DNA from: Deltaproteobacteria bacterium
GTDB lineage: Bacteria; Desulfobacterota; Binatia; UTPRO1
DNA: 64,000 nucleotides
Assembly (NCBI GenBank): GCA_020848745.1
Contig: JADLHM010000098.1
Location: 143,185 to 207,184 of the forward strand
Reading direction: 5' to 3'
The notes under the pieces were generated by a model that saw only the letters and a program-made list of their open reading frames with translations, made no database searches and was not told the origin of the DNA. The position numbers and the translations under genes are program-made. This document shows, piece after piece, positions 1-8,239 of this stretch (position 1 is its first letter; the number at the start of each line of letters is the position of its first letter).

Positions 1-12
1 CGTCAATCGACG

Positions 13-36
13 GCGCCGCCGTTTCGGCGGCGGCGC
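13..36. terminator. GC-rich hairpin at the window edge
   Basis: Nine-base arms (13-21 and 28-36) enclose six bases. It lies just before the threonine ammonia-lyase gene. It could end an upstream transcript outside the window or be part of the leader. There is no T-run, so this is only a possibility. Confidence 0.25.
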
Positions 37-65
37 GATCGCGCGGAATCCGCTACGCTCTCCGG

Positions 66-1577
66 ATGCACGAGATGGTGAAGCGGGTCGTGAACGCGCG
101 CGTCGCCGAGGTCCTGCCCGAGCCGACCCCGCTCGACCCGGCGCCCGGGCTCTCTACGCGGCTCGGGTGCGACGTGCTGCTGAAGCGCGAGGACCTGACG
201 CCGATCTTCTCGTTCAAGCTCCGCGGCGCCTACAACCGGATCGCGCACCTCGACGCGCCGGCGCGCGCCGCCGGCGTAATCGCCGCGTCGGCCGGCAACC
301 ATGCTCAGGGCGTCGCGTACGCGGCGACGCGCCTCGGGCTGCGCTGCCGCATCGTGATGCCGCGCACCACGCCCGCCATCAAGGTCGCGGCCGTCCGCCA
401 CTACGGCGTCGAGGTGGAGCTCGTCGGCGACGACTACGCCGCGGCCGCGGTGCACGCCGCGACGATCGCCGCGGAGACCGGCATGACCGTCGTGCCGCCG
501 TTCGACGATCTCGACGTGATCGCGGGGCAGGGGACGGTCGGCCTCGAGATCCTGCGCCAGGCGCCGCGCGAGCTCGGCGCCATCTTCGTGCCGATCGGCG
601 GCGGCGGCCTCGCCGCGGGAATCGCCGCGGTCGTGAAGGAGGTGCGCCCCGAGGTGCGCGTGATCGGGGTCGAGCCCGACGACTCCGACGCGATGACGCG
701 CTCGCTCGCGGCCGGAACGCGCATCGTCCTCGACCACGTCGGGCGCTTCGCCGACGGCGTCGCGGTCCGGGAGGTCGGCGCGCTCACGTTCGAGATCTGC
801 CGCCGCCACCTCGACGGCACGGTCGTCGTGTCGACCGACGAGATCTGCGCGGCCATCAAGGACGTCTTCGAAGAAACGCGGACGGTGCTCGAGCCCTCCG
901 GCGCGGTCGCGCTCGCCGGCTTGAAGCGCGCCCGCGAGGACGCGGCGTTGGCGCCCGGCGCGGCGGTCGTGATCGCGTCCGGCGCCAACATGAACTTCAC
1001 GCGCCTCGGGTATGTGACCGAGCGCGCCGAGATCGGCGAGCACCGCGAAGCCATCCTCGCCGTCACGATCTCCGAGCGGCCGGGATCGTTCCTCGAGTTC
1101 TGCCGCACGATCGGCGAGCGCAGCGTCACCGAGTTCAACTATCGGCTCGCGACGCGTGCCGAAGCCCACGTCTTCGTCGGGCTCGAGGTGAGCGGGCGGC
1201 CGGAGGCCGCCGCCATCGCCGAGCGCTTGCGCGCGCGGGGCTACGCATGCGTCGATCTCGGCGAGGACGATCTCGCGAAGACGCACGTACGGCACATGGT
1301 CGGCGGCCGGAGCCCGCTCGCGCACGACGAGATCCTCTTCAGCTTCGAGTTCCCGGAGCGTCCCGGCGCCCTCATGCAGTTCCTCACGAGCCTCGGCAGC
1401 CGGTGGAACATCTCGCTCTTCCACTACCGGAACAACGGCGCGGCGTACGGGCGCGTGCTCTGCGGGTTCGAAGCGCCGGCGGCGGAGCGCGCGGCGCTGG
1501 CGTCGACCCTCGCCGAGCTCGGCTTCCGCTGCGCGGACGAGACCGACAACCCGGCGGCGCGGCTCTTCCTGCGGTGA
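66..1577 (+). CDS. ilvA: Threonine ammonia-lyase, biosynthetic type (threonine dehydratase)
   Basis: Cytoplasmic PLP enzyme that deaminates threonine to 2-oxobutanoate, the first step of isoleucine synthesis. The PLP lysine is K51 in FSFKLRGAYN, followed by the substrate loop SAGNHAQG (about residue 77) and the glycine-rich phosphate loop GGGGLAAG (about 179). The C-terminal third (about 335-503) carries two ACT-like regulatory repeats, each starting with a 'RPG(S/A)' motif (ERPGSFLEF and ERPGALMQF). At 503 residues it is the length of the long, allosterically controlled form, so feedback by isoleucine and valine is likely from family knowledge. The ATG at 66 starts the conserved N-terminus; no strong ribosome site is visible. 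It stands alone and converges on the next gene. Confidence 0.95.
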   Translation: MHEMVKRVVNARVAEVLPEPTPLDPAPGLSTRLGCDVLLKREDLTPIFSFKLRGAYNRIAHLDAPARAAGVIAASAGNHAQGVAYAATRLGLRCRIVMPRTTPAIKVAAVRHYGVEVELVGDDYAAAAVHAATIAAETGMTVVPPFDDLDVIAGQGTVGLEILRQAPRELGAIFVPIGGGGLAAGIAAVVKEVRPEVRVIGVEPDDSDAMTRSLAAGTRIVLDHVGRFADGVAVREVGALTFEICRRHLDGTVVVSTDEICAAIKDVFEETRTVLEPSGAVALAGLKRAREDAALAPGAAVVIASGANMNFTRLGYVTERAEIGEHREAILAVTISERPGSFLEFCRTIGERSVTEFNYRLATRAEAHVFVGLEVSGRPEAAAIAERLRARGYACVDLGEDDLAKTHVRHMVGGRSPLAHDEILFSFEFPERPGALMQFLTSLGSRWNISLFHYRNNGAAYGRVLCGFEAPAAERAALASTLAELGFRCADETDNPAARLFLR

Positions 1578-1876
1578 CGCGCGCCGGGTCGCCGTCCGCG
1601 CGGCGCGCCCGGCGCGGTGCGCCGAGGCGGATGTCCGGGATCGTGCTCGCGGCGCCGGGCACGGCGTGCGGGCACTACCTCGACTTCGACCGGGCGCTCC
1701 ATTGGGCAGCCCGCCGGCCGAGTGGGCCATGCGGCGCGTGATGGCGCGCGAGTTCGCGCGCGGCTGCGCGCGCGCGCTCCGGCGGAGGCCGCCGCGGACG
1801 GCCGTCCGCCTCCGCCGCCTGCGCTGACGGGCAGGCGACCCGTTCGCCGGCGGGCATGCGCCTCGTTCGCCGGCGC
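1578..1876. other. Intergenic gap between convergent genes
   Basis: About 300 bases between the stops of ilvA and the histidine kinase. Short open stretches on the plus strand (for example 1631-1741) match nothing I recognise. The only clear structure is the large hairpin at 1780-1817. Confidence 0.5.
1780..1817. terminator. Bidirectional hairpin terminator candidate
   Basis: A perfect 16-base palindrome (794-809 of the second kilobase, GCGGACGGCCGTCCGC) is enclosed by a further 8-bp stem (1780-1787 with 1810-1817). The 5' side has a six-base bulge. It lies between the convergent ilvA and histidine kinase genes, where a shared terminator is expected. There is no U-tract. Confidence 0.5.
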
Positions 1877-3730
1877 TCAACTCGCGGCGCGGGTCGGCTC
1901 GACCGCCGCGGCGCGCTTCACCGGCACCGTGACGCTGAAGGTGCTCCCCCGGCCGGGCATGCTGTCGACGCGCACGGCGCCGCCGAGCGCCTGGGTCAGT
2001 CGCATCACGATGTAGAGGCCGAGGCCGACGCCGCCGTGGCGGCGGCTGTCGGAGCCGTCCGCCTGGCGGAACATCTCGAAGACGACGTCGAGCTGCTCGC
2101 GCGGGATGCCGATGCCGGTGTCGATCACCGCGAGCACCAGCGTGTCGGCGGGCGAGCCGCCCGGCTCGGGGAGCGACGTGTCAAGACGGACCTGCACTTC
2201 CACCCGCCCGCGCTCGGTGAACTTGAGCGCGTTGTGCACGAGGTTGCGGACGACCGTCACCAGCTTCGGCGCGTCGACCTCGACGACCGGCAGGTGCGCG
2301 GCGACCGTCCATGCGAGCGCGACGTCGTCCTTTCTCCAGTACTCCGGGATGCCGGCGCGGAGCTCGGCGACGAAATCGTCGAGCGCGACCAGCACCGGGT
2401 GTACGGGCAGGCGTCCGGCCTCGAGGCGGCTCACGTCGAGCGTCGCCTGGATCATCTCGAGCAGCTGGAGCGCGTAGAAGCGGACGCGGCCGAGCGTGTC
2501 CTCGCGCGCCGCCGCCTCCGGATCGGCCGCGCCCGCGGCGCGTGCCTCGTCGCGCAGGAGATCGGTGTAGCCGATGATCGCGTTCAGCGGCGAGCGCAGC
2601 TCGTGGGACATCGTCGAGATGAACTCCGACTTGAGCGAGCTCGCCGCGCGCAGCTCGTCGACGAGGCGGGCGTTGTCGAGCGCGAGGACCGTCTGGTGCG
2701 CGATGCCGAGGAGCAGCCGCTCGGTCGCCGGGAGGAACGCGGTGGCCGGGTCGTCTTGTCCGACGAGCAGCATGCCGAGGCCCTTGTCGCCGCGCCGGAG
2801 AACGGCGCCGACGAACGGTCCGATCGTCCAGCGCTCGCTCAGCGTCGGCGGGATCGGCGACTCCGCCGGCGCGCGCACCGCGAGGCAGGCCTCGGGCGCG
2901 TGCCGCGCGAGCACCGCGTCGAGGCCCGCCGAATGGAACTCGACGCTCCGGATCTCCTCGTCGAAGAGTCCGGTCCGCGAGGCGAGGCCCATCACCCGGT
3001 AGGTGGCGCGCTGCGGATCGCGGACCAGCGCGCAGGCCCACTGGCTCGCGGTGAGGTCGCGCGTCATCTCGGTTACGCGCTGCAGGAGCGAGCTGCTCGT
3101 CGGCGTCGACACGAGGGTCCGCACGACCGTGAGCAGGCCCTCGGTCATGCGGGCGCCGGCCTCGGCGTCGCGGTTCTTGGCGACGAGCCGGTCGCCGTAG
3201 AAGCGGCTCTGCTGCGCCACCAGGAAGAAGACGAGGATCGGCATCAGCACCGGCAGCGACCACTCGAGCGCGGGCGCGAGCCAGAGGTGCGCGATCGTCG
3301 AGAGCGTGGCCATCACGAGCCCGCAGAGGAGCGAGAAGATGGCGCACGGGACGATGACCATCAGGTAGAGGAAGTGGAACTCGTTCGGGAGCTCGGGCGC
3401 GAGCGAGAGCCCGTAGCTGAAGGCGACGATGTCGACGGCGAACTGCGTGTAGATCAGCAGGCCGAGCCGCCGCCCGCTCCGCAGCCACCGCCGGTACGGC
3501 ACCGTGACGAGGATCTCGGCCGTCGCGAGCCCGACGAGCGCGCCGATCGGCAGGTCGGGGAGGAGCGTCCGCTCGAGCACGATCGCGACGGCCGTCAGCA
3601 CTGCCGCCGTCAGGCAGCGCGAGATGTCGAGCCAGGCCGAGATCTCGACCAGGTCCTCCGTCGGCAGGTCGAAGATGCCCGCGTTCAAGCGCGCCACGAG
3701 GCTGCGAGGGGAGGCCGGGACCGACGGCAC
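1877..3730 (-). CDS. Membrane sensor histidine kinase with GAF-like domain
   Basis: A 617-residue sensor kinase. Residues about 35-190 hold six hydrophobic segments, followed by a GAF-like input domain (about 200-355). The HisKA domain carries FISTMSHELRSPLN with the phosphoacceptor histidine near 372. The HATPase domain has N box NLVHNALKFT, G1 DTGIGI and G2 GGVGLGL. No receiver domain or adjacent response regulator is present, so the partner is elsewhere; it is an orphan kinase here. The start is GTG at 3730. It diverges from the SDR gene at 3918 across 187 bases. The signal sensed cannot be told from the sequence. Confidence 0.9.
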   Translation of the reverse strand: MPSVPASPRSLVARLNAGIFDLPTEDLVEISAWLDISRCLTAAVLTAVAIVLERTLLPDLPIGALVGLATAEILVTVPYRRWLRSGRRLGLLIYTQFAVDIVAFSYGLSLAPELPNEFHFLYLMVIVPCAIFSLLCGLVMATLSTIAHLWLAPALEWSLPVLMPILVFFLVAQQSRFYGDRLVAKNRDAEAGARMTEGLLTVVRTLVSTPTSSSLLQRVTEMTRDLTASQWACALVRDPQRATYRVMGLASRTGLFDEEIRSVEFHSAGLDAVLARHAPEACLAVRAPAESPIPPTLSERWTIGPFVGAVLRRGDKGLGMLLVGQDDPATAFLPATERLLLGIAHQTVLALDNARLVDELRAASSLKSEFISTMSHELRSPLNAIIGYTDLLRDEARAAGAADPEAAAREDTLGRVRFYALQLLEMIQATLDVSRLEAGRLPVHPVLVALDDFVAELRAGIPEYWRKDDVALAWTVAAHLPVVEVDAPKLVTVVRNLVHNALKFTERGRVEVQVRLDTSLPEPGGSPADTLVLAVIDTGIGIPREQLDVVFEMFRQADGSDSRRHGGVGLGLYIVMRLTQALGGAVRVDSMPGRGSTFSVTVPVKRAAAVEPTRAAS

Positions 3731-3840
3731 GCTCCGAAGAGAGCAAACGCCATGCCCGATGGTGGGGCCGTCGCGTGGGCGCGCAACCCGGCGATCCGTC
3801 GTCGGCCGCCGCGCCGCATCGTGTGCGACGCGTCACGCGC

Positions 3841-3856
3841 CGTCATCCCGATGACG
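3841..3856. promoter_or_regulatory. Inverted repeat in a divergent promoter region
   Basis: CGTCAT-CCCG-ATGACG, perfect 6-bp arms with a 4-base spacer, lies midway between the divergent kinase (start 3730) and SDR (start 3918) genes. It resembles the 19-bp repeat found elsewhere in the window but has a shorter spacer and different inner bases. An operator is possible; chance is not excluded. Confidence 0.3.
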
Positions 3857-3917
3857 GTTCGCGCCATCCCGGGCCGGCGGCTGGCCGTGCGCCGCCGCGC
3901 ACCATAGACTCGCCCGG

Positions 3918-5474
3918 ATGACCCGTCCCCCCGCTTCCGAGCCCCGCGAGGACCCCACGGCCGACCCGGCGTCCGGTGACGAGGCGCGGCTGCGTACCGC
4001 GATCGAGGTCCTCGAGTCGTTCGTCGCCGACCGCACCAAGCTCGCGTGTCTTTCCGAGGCGGAGCGCGTGCGTCTCCTCGAGGCGGCGGGGCGCGTGTCT
4101 CGGCCCGAGGCGCACGTCCGTCGACACGTGGCCAAGGCGGCGCGGCGCGAGCGGCGCCGCGCGAACATCGAGCGGCAGGAACGCGTGCTCTCGGAGACGG
4201 GCATCCGGAAGCTCCGCCGCGAGGTCGTCTTCACGACCCCGAACGTCTTCCCTCCGTCCGGCGACGAGGGAGCGACGTACGTCGACGCGAAGCACTGCTA
4301 CGTCTGCAAGGAGCACTACACGCGGCTCCACCGCTTCTACGACCAGCTCTGCCCGCCCTGCGCCGAGCTCAACTGGACGAAGCGCGGCGAGCTTGCCGAC
4401 CTCCGCGGCCGGGTCGCGCTGCTGACGGGCGGCCGCGTGAAGATCGGCTACCAGGCGGGCATCAAGCTCCTGCGCTCCGGCGCGCGGGTGATCGTGACGA
4501 CGCGCTTCCCGCGCGACTCGGCGCTGCGCTATGCCCGTGAGCCCGATTTCGCCGAATGGGGCGACCGGCTCGAGATCTTCGGGCTCGATCTCCGCCACAC
4601 GCCGAGCGTCGAGGCGTTCTGCTGCCACCTCCTCGCGACCCGCGACCGGCTCGACTTCATCGTCAACAACGCGTGCCAGACGGTGCGGCGTCCCCCCGAC
4701 TTCTATCGCCACATGATGGCGGGCGAAGCCGCCGCCCTGCGCACGCTGCCGGGGGACGTGCGCGGGCTTCTCGGCGCGTACGAGGGCGTGCGCCAGTACC
4801 ACATGCTGCCCGAGGCCGGCGCCGATCTCCCCGCGGTCGACCGCGCCGAGCTGCCGGAGGCGGTCGGCCTCACGCACGCGGCCGCGCTCTCGCAGGTCCG
4901 GCTCCTCCCCGAGGAGCTCGCCGCACAGCGGGCGCTCTTTCCGCAAGGCTGCCTCGACCAGGACCTGCAGCAGATCGACCTGCGGGACCGGAACTCGTGG
5001 CGCATGCTGCTCGCCGACGTGCCGGCGGTCGAGCTCCTCGAGGTGCAGCTCGTGAACGCGATCGCGCCGTTCATCTTGAACGCGCGCCTCAAGCCTCTCA
5101 TGCTGCGGACGCCCGAGCGCGACAAGCACGTCGTCAACGTGTCGGCCGTCGAGGGGCAGTTCTACCGCCGCTTCAAGACGACCCGCCATCCGCACACCAA
5201 CATGGCGAAGGCCGCCCTCAACATGATGACCCGCACCTCGGCGACCGACTACGTGAACGACGGCATCCACATGAACAGCGTCGACACGGGCTGGGTGACC
5301 GACGAGGACCCGGCCGAGGTCGCCGCCCGCAAGACCGCCGAGCACCGCTTCCACCCGCCGCTCGACATCGTCGATGGCGCGGCGCGCATCGTCGACCCCA
5401 TCATCGCCGGCTTCAATACGGGCGAGCACGTGTGGGGGAAGTTCCTGCGGAACTACCGACCGACGGACTGGTAG
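3918..5474 (+). CDS. Zinc-finger SDR-family oxidoreductase
   Basis: A 518-residue protein with three parts. Residues 1-95 are charged and probably helical. Next comes a Cys4 cluster (CYVC near 124 and CPPC near 142). Last is a short-chain dehydrogenase fold beginning at about 162 with the nucleotide-binding turn TGGRVKIGYQAG. The NNA motif typical of SDRs is present (FIVNNACQ), as is the catalytic-region serine in VNVSAVEG. The usual YxxxK appears instead as TNMAK, so the catalytic tyrosine is replaced by threonine while the lysine stays. Classical SDRs are about 250 residues, so the N-terminal half is extra. The substrate is unknown and an altered or non-oxidoreductase role is possible. It stands alone. 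Confidence 0.8.
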   Translation: MTRPPASEPREDPTADPASGDEARLRTAIEVLESFVADRTKLACLSEAERVRLLEAAGRVSRPEAHVRRHVAKAARRERRRANIERQERVLSETGIRKLRREVVFTTPNVFPPSGDEGATYVDAKHCYVCKEHYTRLHRFYDQLCPPCAELNWTKRGELADLRGRVALLTGGRVKIGYQAGIKLLRSGARVIVTTRFPRDSALRYAREPDFAEWGDRLEIFGLDLRHTPSVEAFCCHLLATRDRLDFIVNNACQTVRRPPDFYRHMMAGEAAALRTLPGDVRGLLGAYEGVRQYHMLPEAGADLPAVDRAELPEAVGLTHAAALSQVRLLPEELAAQRALFPQGCLDQDLQQIDLRDRNSWRMLLADVPAVELLEVQLVNAIAPFILNARLKPLMLRTPERDKHVVNVSAVEGQFYRRFKTTRHPHTNMAKAALNMMTRTSATDYVNDGIHMNSVDTGWVTDEDPAEVAARKTAEHRFHPPLDIVDGAARIVDPIIAGFNTGEHVWGKFLRNYRPTDW

Positions 5475-5567
5475 CGGTTGGTTGAGCGCCCCTCCGCGTC
5501 ATGGTGCCGAGCGCCCCCGAACGCCGCGTGGGCATGGGCTGCGCTCCGTGTCGGAACGATTCCCCGC

Positions 5568-5594
5568 CGTCGGATGACGCCACTCGTCGGATGA
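5568..5594 (+). promoter_or_regulatory. Direct repeat upstream of a sigma-54 promoter
   Basis: CGTCGGATGA occurs twice (5568-5577 and 5585-5594), 17 bases start to start, about 45-70 bases upstream of the -24/-12 element at 5637. The spacing fits an enhancer-binding-protein site, but this is inferred from position only. Confidence 0.4.
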
Positions 5595-5636
5595 GGTAAG
5601 GGATCGAAACGCCGGACGCCGGGGTTGGCCGCGGTG

Positions 5637-5652
5637 CGGCACGACCTTTGCG
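5637..5652 (+). promoter_or_regulatory. Sigma-54 (-24/-12) promoter of the cytochrome c gene
   Basis: CGGCACGACCTTTGCG matches the RpoN consensus TGGCACG-N4-TTGCW at GG, CACG and TTGC. The invariant GG and GC lie exactly 12 bases apart. It ends about 50 bases before the cytochrome c start at 5704. A sigma-54 activator is encoded at 33075. Confidence 0.65.
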
Positions 5653-5703
5653 ATCCGGGTAGAACCTCAACGCCGTTCAACGATCAACTATTGGAGGGAG
5701 CGA

Positions 5704-6075
5704 ATGCGAGTTCGGATCTTCGGTATGGCCGTAGCAGCGCTGGCAATGGCCACCGCCGCCCAAGCGGCGGAGAACATCCCGGCGGCTGCAGTCACGGAAG
5801 CGGACCAGGTGTGGACGACGCGCTGCTCGTTGTGTCACGGCGCCGGCGGGAAGGGCGACGGACCGGCATCCGCGCCGCTCAACCCGAAGCCGCGCGACAT
5901 GAGCGACAAGAAGTGGCAGGCGTCGGTCGACGACAAGCACATCGAACTCGTGATCGTGAAGGGCGGCCCGGCGGTGAACTTGAGCCCGATGATGGCCGGC
6001 AACCCGGATCTCGAGTCGAAGCCGGACGTCGTGAAAGCGCTGCGCGCCAAGGTCCGGAGCCTCGGCGCGAAGTAG
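5704..6075 (+). CDS. Small periplasmic monohaem cytochrome c
   Basis: A 123-residue class I c-type cytochrome. It has a Sec signal peptide (cleavage expected after AAQA, about residue 21), one haem site CSLCH at 41-45, and a likely distal Met in LSPMMAGN (about 96-97). It would shuttle electrons in the periplasm, and a role as donor to the nitrite or NO reductases of this genome is possible but not shown. A strong ribosome site (TTGGAGGGAG) precedes the ATG. It is a single gene with its own sigma-54-type promoter (5637-5652) and a strong hairpin terminator directly after it. Confidence 0.9.
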   Translation: MRVRIFGMAVAALAMATAAQAAENIPAAAVTEADQVWTTRCSLCHGAGGKGDGPASAPLNPKPRDMSDKKWQASVDDKHIELVIVKGGPAVNLSPMMAGNPDLESKPDVVKALRAKVRSLGAK

Positions 6076-6084
6076 GCGGTTTCC

Positions 6085-6112
6085 GTCGCGGCGGCCGCGA
6101 GGCCGTCGCGAC
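6085..6112. terminator. Bidirectional terminator hairpin
   Basis: A 12-bp stem (6085-6096 with 6101-6112, one G-T pair) closes a GCGA tetraloop of the stable GNRA class. It lies between the convergent cytochrome c and propeller genes, so it can serve both. There is no U-tract, as is common at high GC. Confidence 0.6.
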
Positions 6113-6130
6113 ACTCGCTGTGGCGCGCCT

Positions 6131-8203
6131 CTACGGCGCCTCGCAACGCAGCACGAGCTTGTCGTCGTCTCGGACGCCCTTCGTCGGCGCCGGAACGCTC
6201 TCGGCGCGGCCCTTCAACGTGACCTGTGCCTTGGGCTTCCCGGCGAGCGCGACTGTGATTTCCGCCGGCGTGGTGCAGACGCTCGGCGCGCTGCCGGAGA
6301 TCACCGGATCGAACGCCAGCTCGTTGCCGTGCTTGCCCGCAGGAATGGCGGCGCTCAAACGTTGGAATGCGCCCAACAGCGCCACGGCGTTCGCTGCGTC
6401 AATCGCCCGCCTGCCATCGGGCCGCGGCTTCTGGACGGTGTAGCGTCCGAGGTCGGGCTGCGGACCGCACAGCGGCAGGTTCGGGTCGGCGACGTGCAGG
6501 CACACCGCGACGCGGAAGCGACACGCGCCGTCGGCCGTGCCGTCCGCGTCGCAGGAGGCGTCGCCGTCGGTGCAGCGCTGCTTGAAGCTCGGGACGCCCT
6601 TGTGGTCGAGGTACGGGGTATTGGCGGGATTCACGACGGCCCATTCGGCGAGGCAGTCGGTGGACGATGCCCCCTTGCCCGGGACGAGCTGCTCGTATCG
6701 GCACGCGGCATCGCAGCCGTCTCCGGCGAGGAGGTCGCCGTCGTCGCACTGCTCGCCCGTTCCCAGGATGGCATCGCCGCAGGCAGGGGATGCGGTCGGC
6801 GTCGGGGATGGTGTGTCGGGCGTCGGGGTCGCTGACGGAGTGAGGGTCGGAGTCGGCGTGCTGGTGGCGGTGGCCGTTTCAGTGGGGGTGGCGGTCTCAG
6901 TGGGTGTCGCGGGGGTCTCCGATGCCGTGGGCGTCGCGGTCGGAGTGCCGGGGACGACGTCGAGTGCCCGGAAGATCGCCACGGCATTGTCCGCGACTCC
7001 CGCTGCGTAAACGTAGGCGTTGTCGGGGCTCACGGTCACCGAAAAAGCGGTCCGGAGGCCGTCCACACCGGCGACGCCGTCCGTGTGCGCCTCGACGAAG
7101 GTGAGGCCGCCGGTCGTCGCGTTGCGAGCGAAGACCGCGACCGCGTGGTCGAGCTCGCTCGCGGCGTACAGGTGGCTGCCATCCGGGCTGACGGCGACGA
7201 GAATGGTCCCGCCGAGGCCGTCGACGCCGGCGACGCCGTCGGAGTGTTGCTCGACGAACGAGAGCGCGCCCGTCGTCGGGTTGCGGGCGAAGACGGACAC
7301 CGCCTGGTCGAAGCGCCCGGCGGTGTAGACGTGCAAGCCGTCGGGGCTCACGGTGACCGCGATGGCGCCATCGAGCCCGCCGACGCCACCGACGCCGTTC
7401 TTCTGCTGTTCGACGAAGGTCAATACACCGGTCGCGGGGTTGCGGCCGAAGACGGCGATCGCGTCGTCGCCGAACCCCGCGGCATACACGTGCGCGCCGT
7501 CAGGGCTCGTTGCGATCCCGCGGATCCGCTGGAGACCATCGATGCCCGCTACTCCATCGCGGTACTCGCCCGCGAACGTCAGCGCTCCGGTCGCGGGATT
7601 CCGGGTGAAAGCGGCGATCGCGTTGTCGAGTTCGCCGGCGGCATAGACGTGCGCGCCGTCGGGACTGACGACCACCCACGTCGCTCCCGAGAGACCGTCC
7701 GCGCCGATACCGTCTACTTTGCGTTCGACGAACGACAGCGTGCCCGTGGCGAGGTTGCGACCGAACACCGCGACGGAGTGATCGAACGGGCCGGCGGCGT
7801 ACACGTTCTTGCCGTCCGGGCTGACGGTGACGGAAAGGACACCCGCGAGCCCCTCGACGCCCGCCACACCGTTCTTTTGCTGCTCGAGAAAGGTGAGCGC
7901 GCCGGTCGCTACGTCTCGGGAGAAGACGCCGATGGCATGGTCACCGCGTCCGGCGACATACAGGTGGGCGCCGTCGGGGCTGAGCGCCACCGAGCACGGG
8001 TTCGCTATGCCGTCGACTCCCGCGACGCCGTCCTGCTCGAAGCCGACGAAACCCAGATACGCCCCGTGCGCGGATGGCGCGGCGAGCACGAGGAGGACGA
8101 CATGTGCCGCGATGGCGACTGCACGACGCCGGTGAGCCTTGGCCATCCGTGCGCGTGAGCTCGGACGAAAGGCGCTGCTGTCGAGAGGGTTCCGCTCATC
8201 CAT
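6131..8203 (-). CDS. Secreted YVTN-type beta-propeller protein
   Basis: A 690-residue secreted protein. The N-terminal hydrophobic stretch (about 28-47) is a signal peptide. Residues about 50-415 hold roughly eight repeats of the form 'VSPDGxHVYAAG...DNAIAVFxRNPATGALTFVE', the blade signature of YVTN/lactonase-like seven-bladed propellers. A Thr-Pro-Ser-Ala linker (about 419-474) follows, then one DUF4215-type Cys motif (CGDAILGTGEQCDDGD). A Cys-containing C-terminal domain (about 496-690) ends it, different from the one shared by its neighbours. The ATG at 8203 is preceded by GGAG at a good distance. It lies 36 bases after the 1784-residue gene on the same strand and may be co-transcribed. 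A binding or surface-display role is likely; no catalytic residues are evident. Confidence 0.8.
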   Translation of the reverse strand: MDERNPLDSSAFRPSSRARMAKAHRRRAVAIAAHVVLLVLAAPSAHGAYLGFVGFEQDGVAGVDGIANPCSVALSPDGAHLYVAGRGDHAIGVFSRDVATGALTFLEQQKNGVAGVEGLAGVLSVTVSPDGKNVYAAGPFDHSVAVFGRNLATGTLSFVERKVDGIGADGLSGATWVVVSPDGAHVYAAGELDNAIAAFTRNPATGALTFAGEYRDGVAGIDGLQRIRGIATSPDGAHVYAAGFGDDAIAVFGRNPATGVLTFVEQQKNGVGGVGGLDGAIAVTVSPDGLHVYTAGRFDQAVSVFARNPTTGALSFVEQHSDGVAGVDGLGGTILVAVSPDGSHLYAASELDHAVAVFARNATTGGLTFVEAHTDGVAGVDGLRTAFSVTVSPDNAYVYAAGVADNAVAIFRALDVVPGTPTATPTASETPATPTETATPTETATATSTPTPTLTPSATPTPDTPSPTPTASPACGDAILGTGEQCDDGDLLAGDGCDAACRYEQLVPGKGASSTDCLAEWAVVNPANTPYLDHKGVPSFKQRCTDGDASCDADGTADGACRFRVAVCLHVADPNLPLCGPQPDLGRYTVQKPRPDGRRAIDAANAVALLGAFQRLSAAIPAGKHGNELAFDPVISGSAPSVCTTPAEITVALAGKPKAQVTLKGRAESVPAPTKGVRDDDKLVLRCEAP

Positions 8204-8239
8204 GGGGGGTCTCCGAACCTTGCGGCGGACGGGCAGTCG

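Noticed and set aside
1631..1741. A possible 36-codon gene after ilvA
   Set aside because: No ribosome site and no recognisable sequence; position before a terminator hairpin suggests untranslated DNA.
3..1880. A 625-codon minus-strand frame opposite ilvA
   Set aside because: Arg/Ala-rich with no motif; it is the antisense shadow of a clear ilvA gene at high GC.
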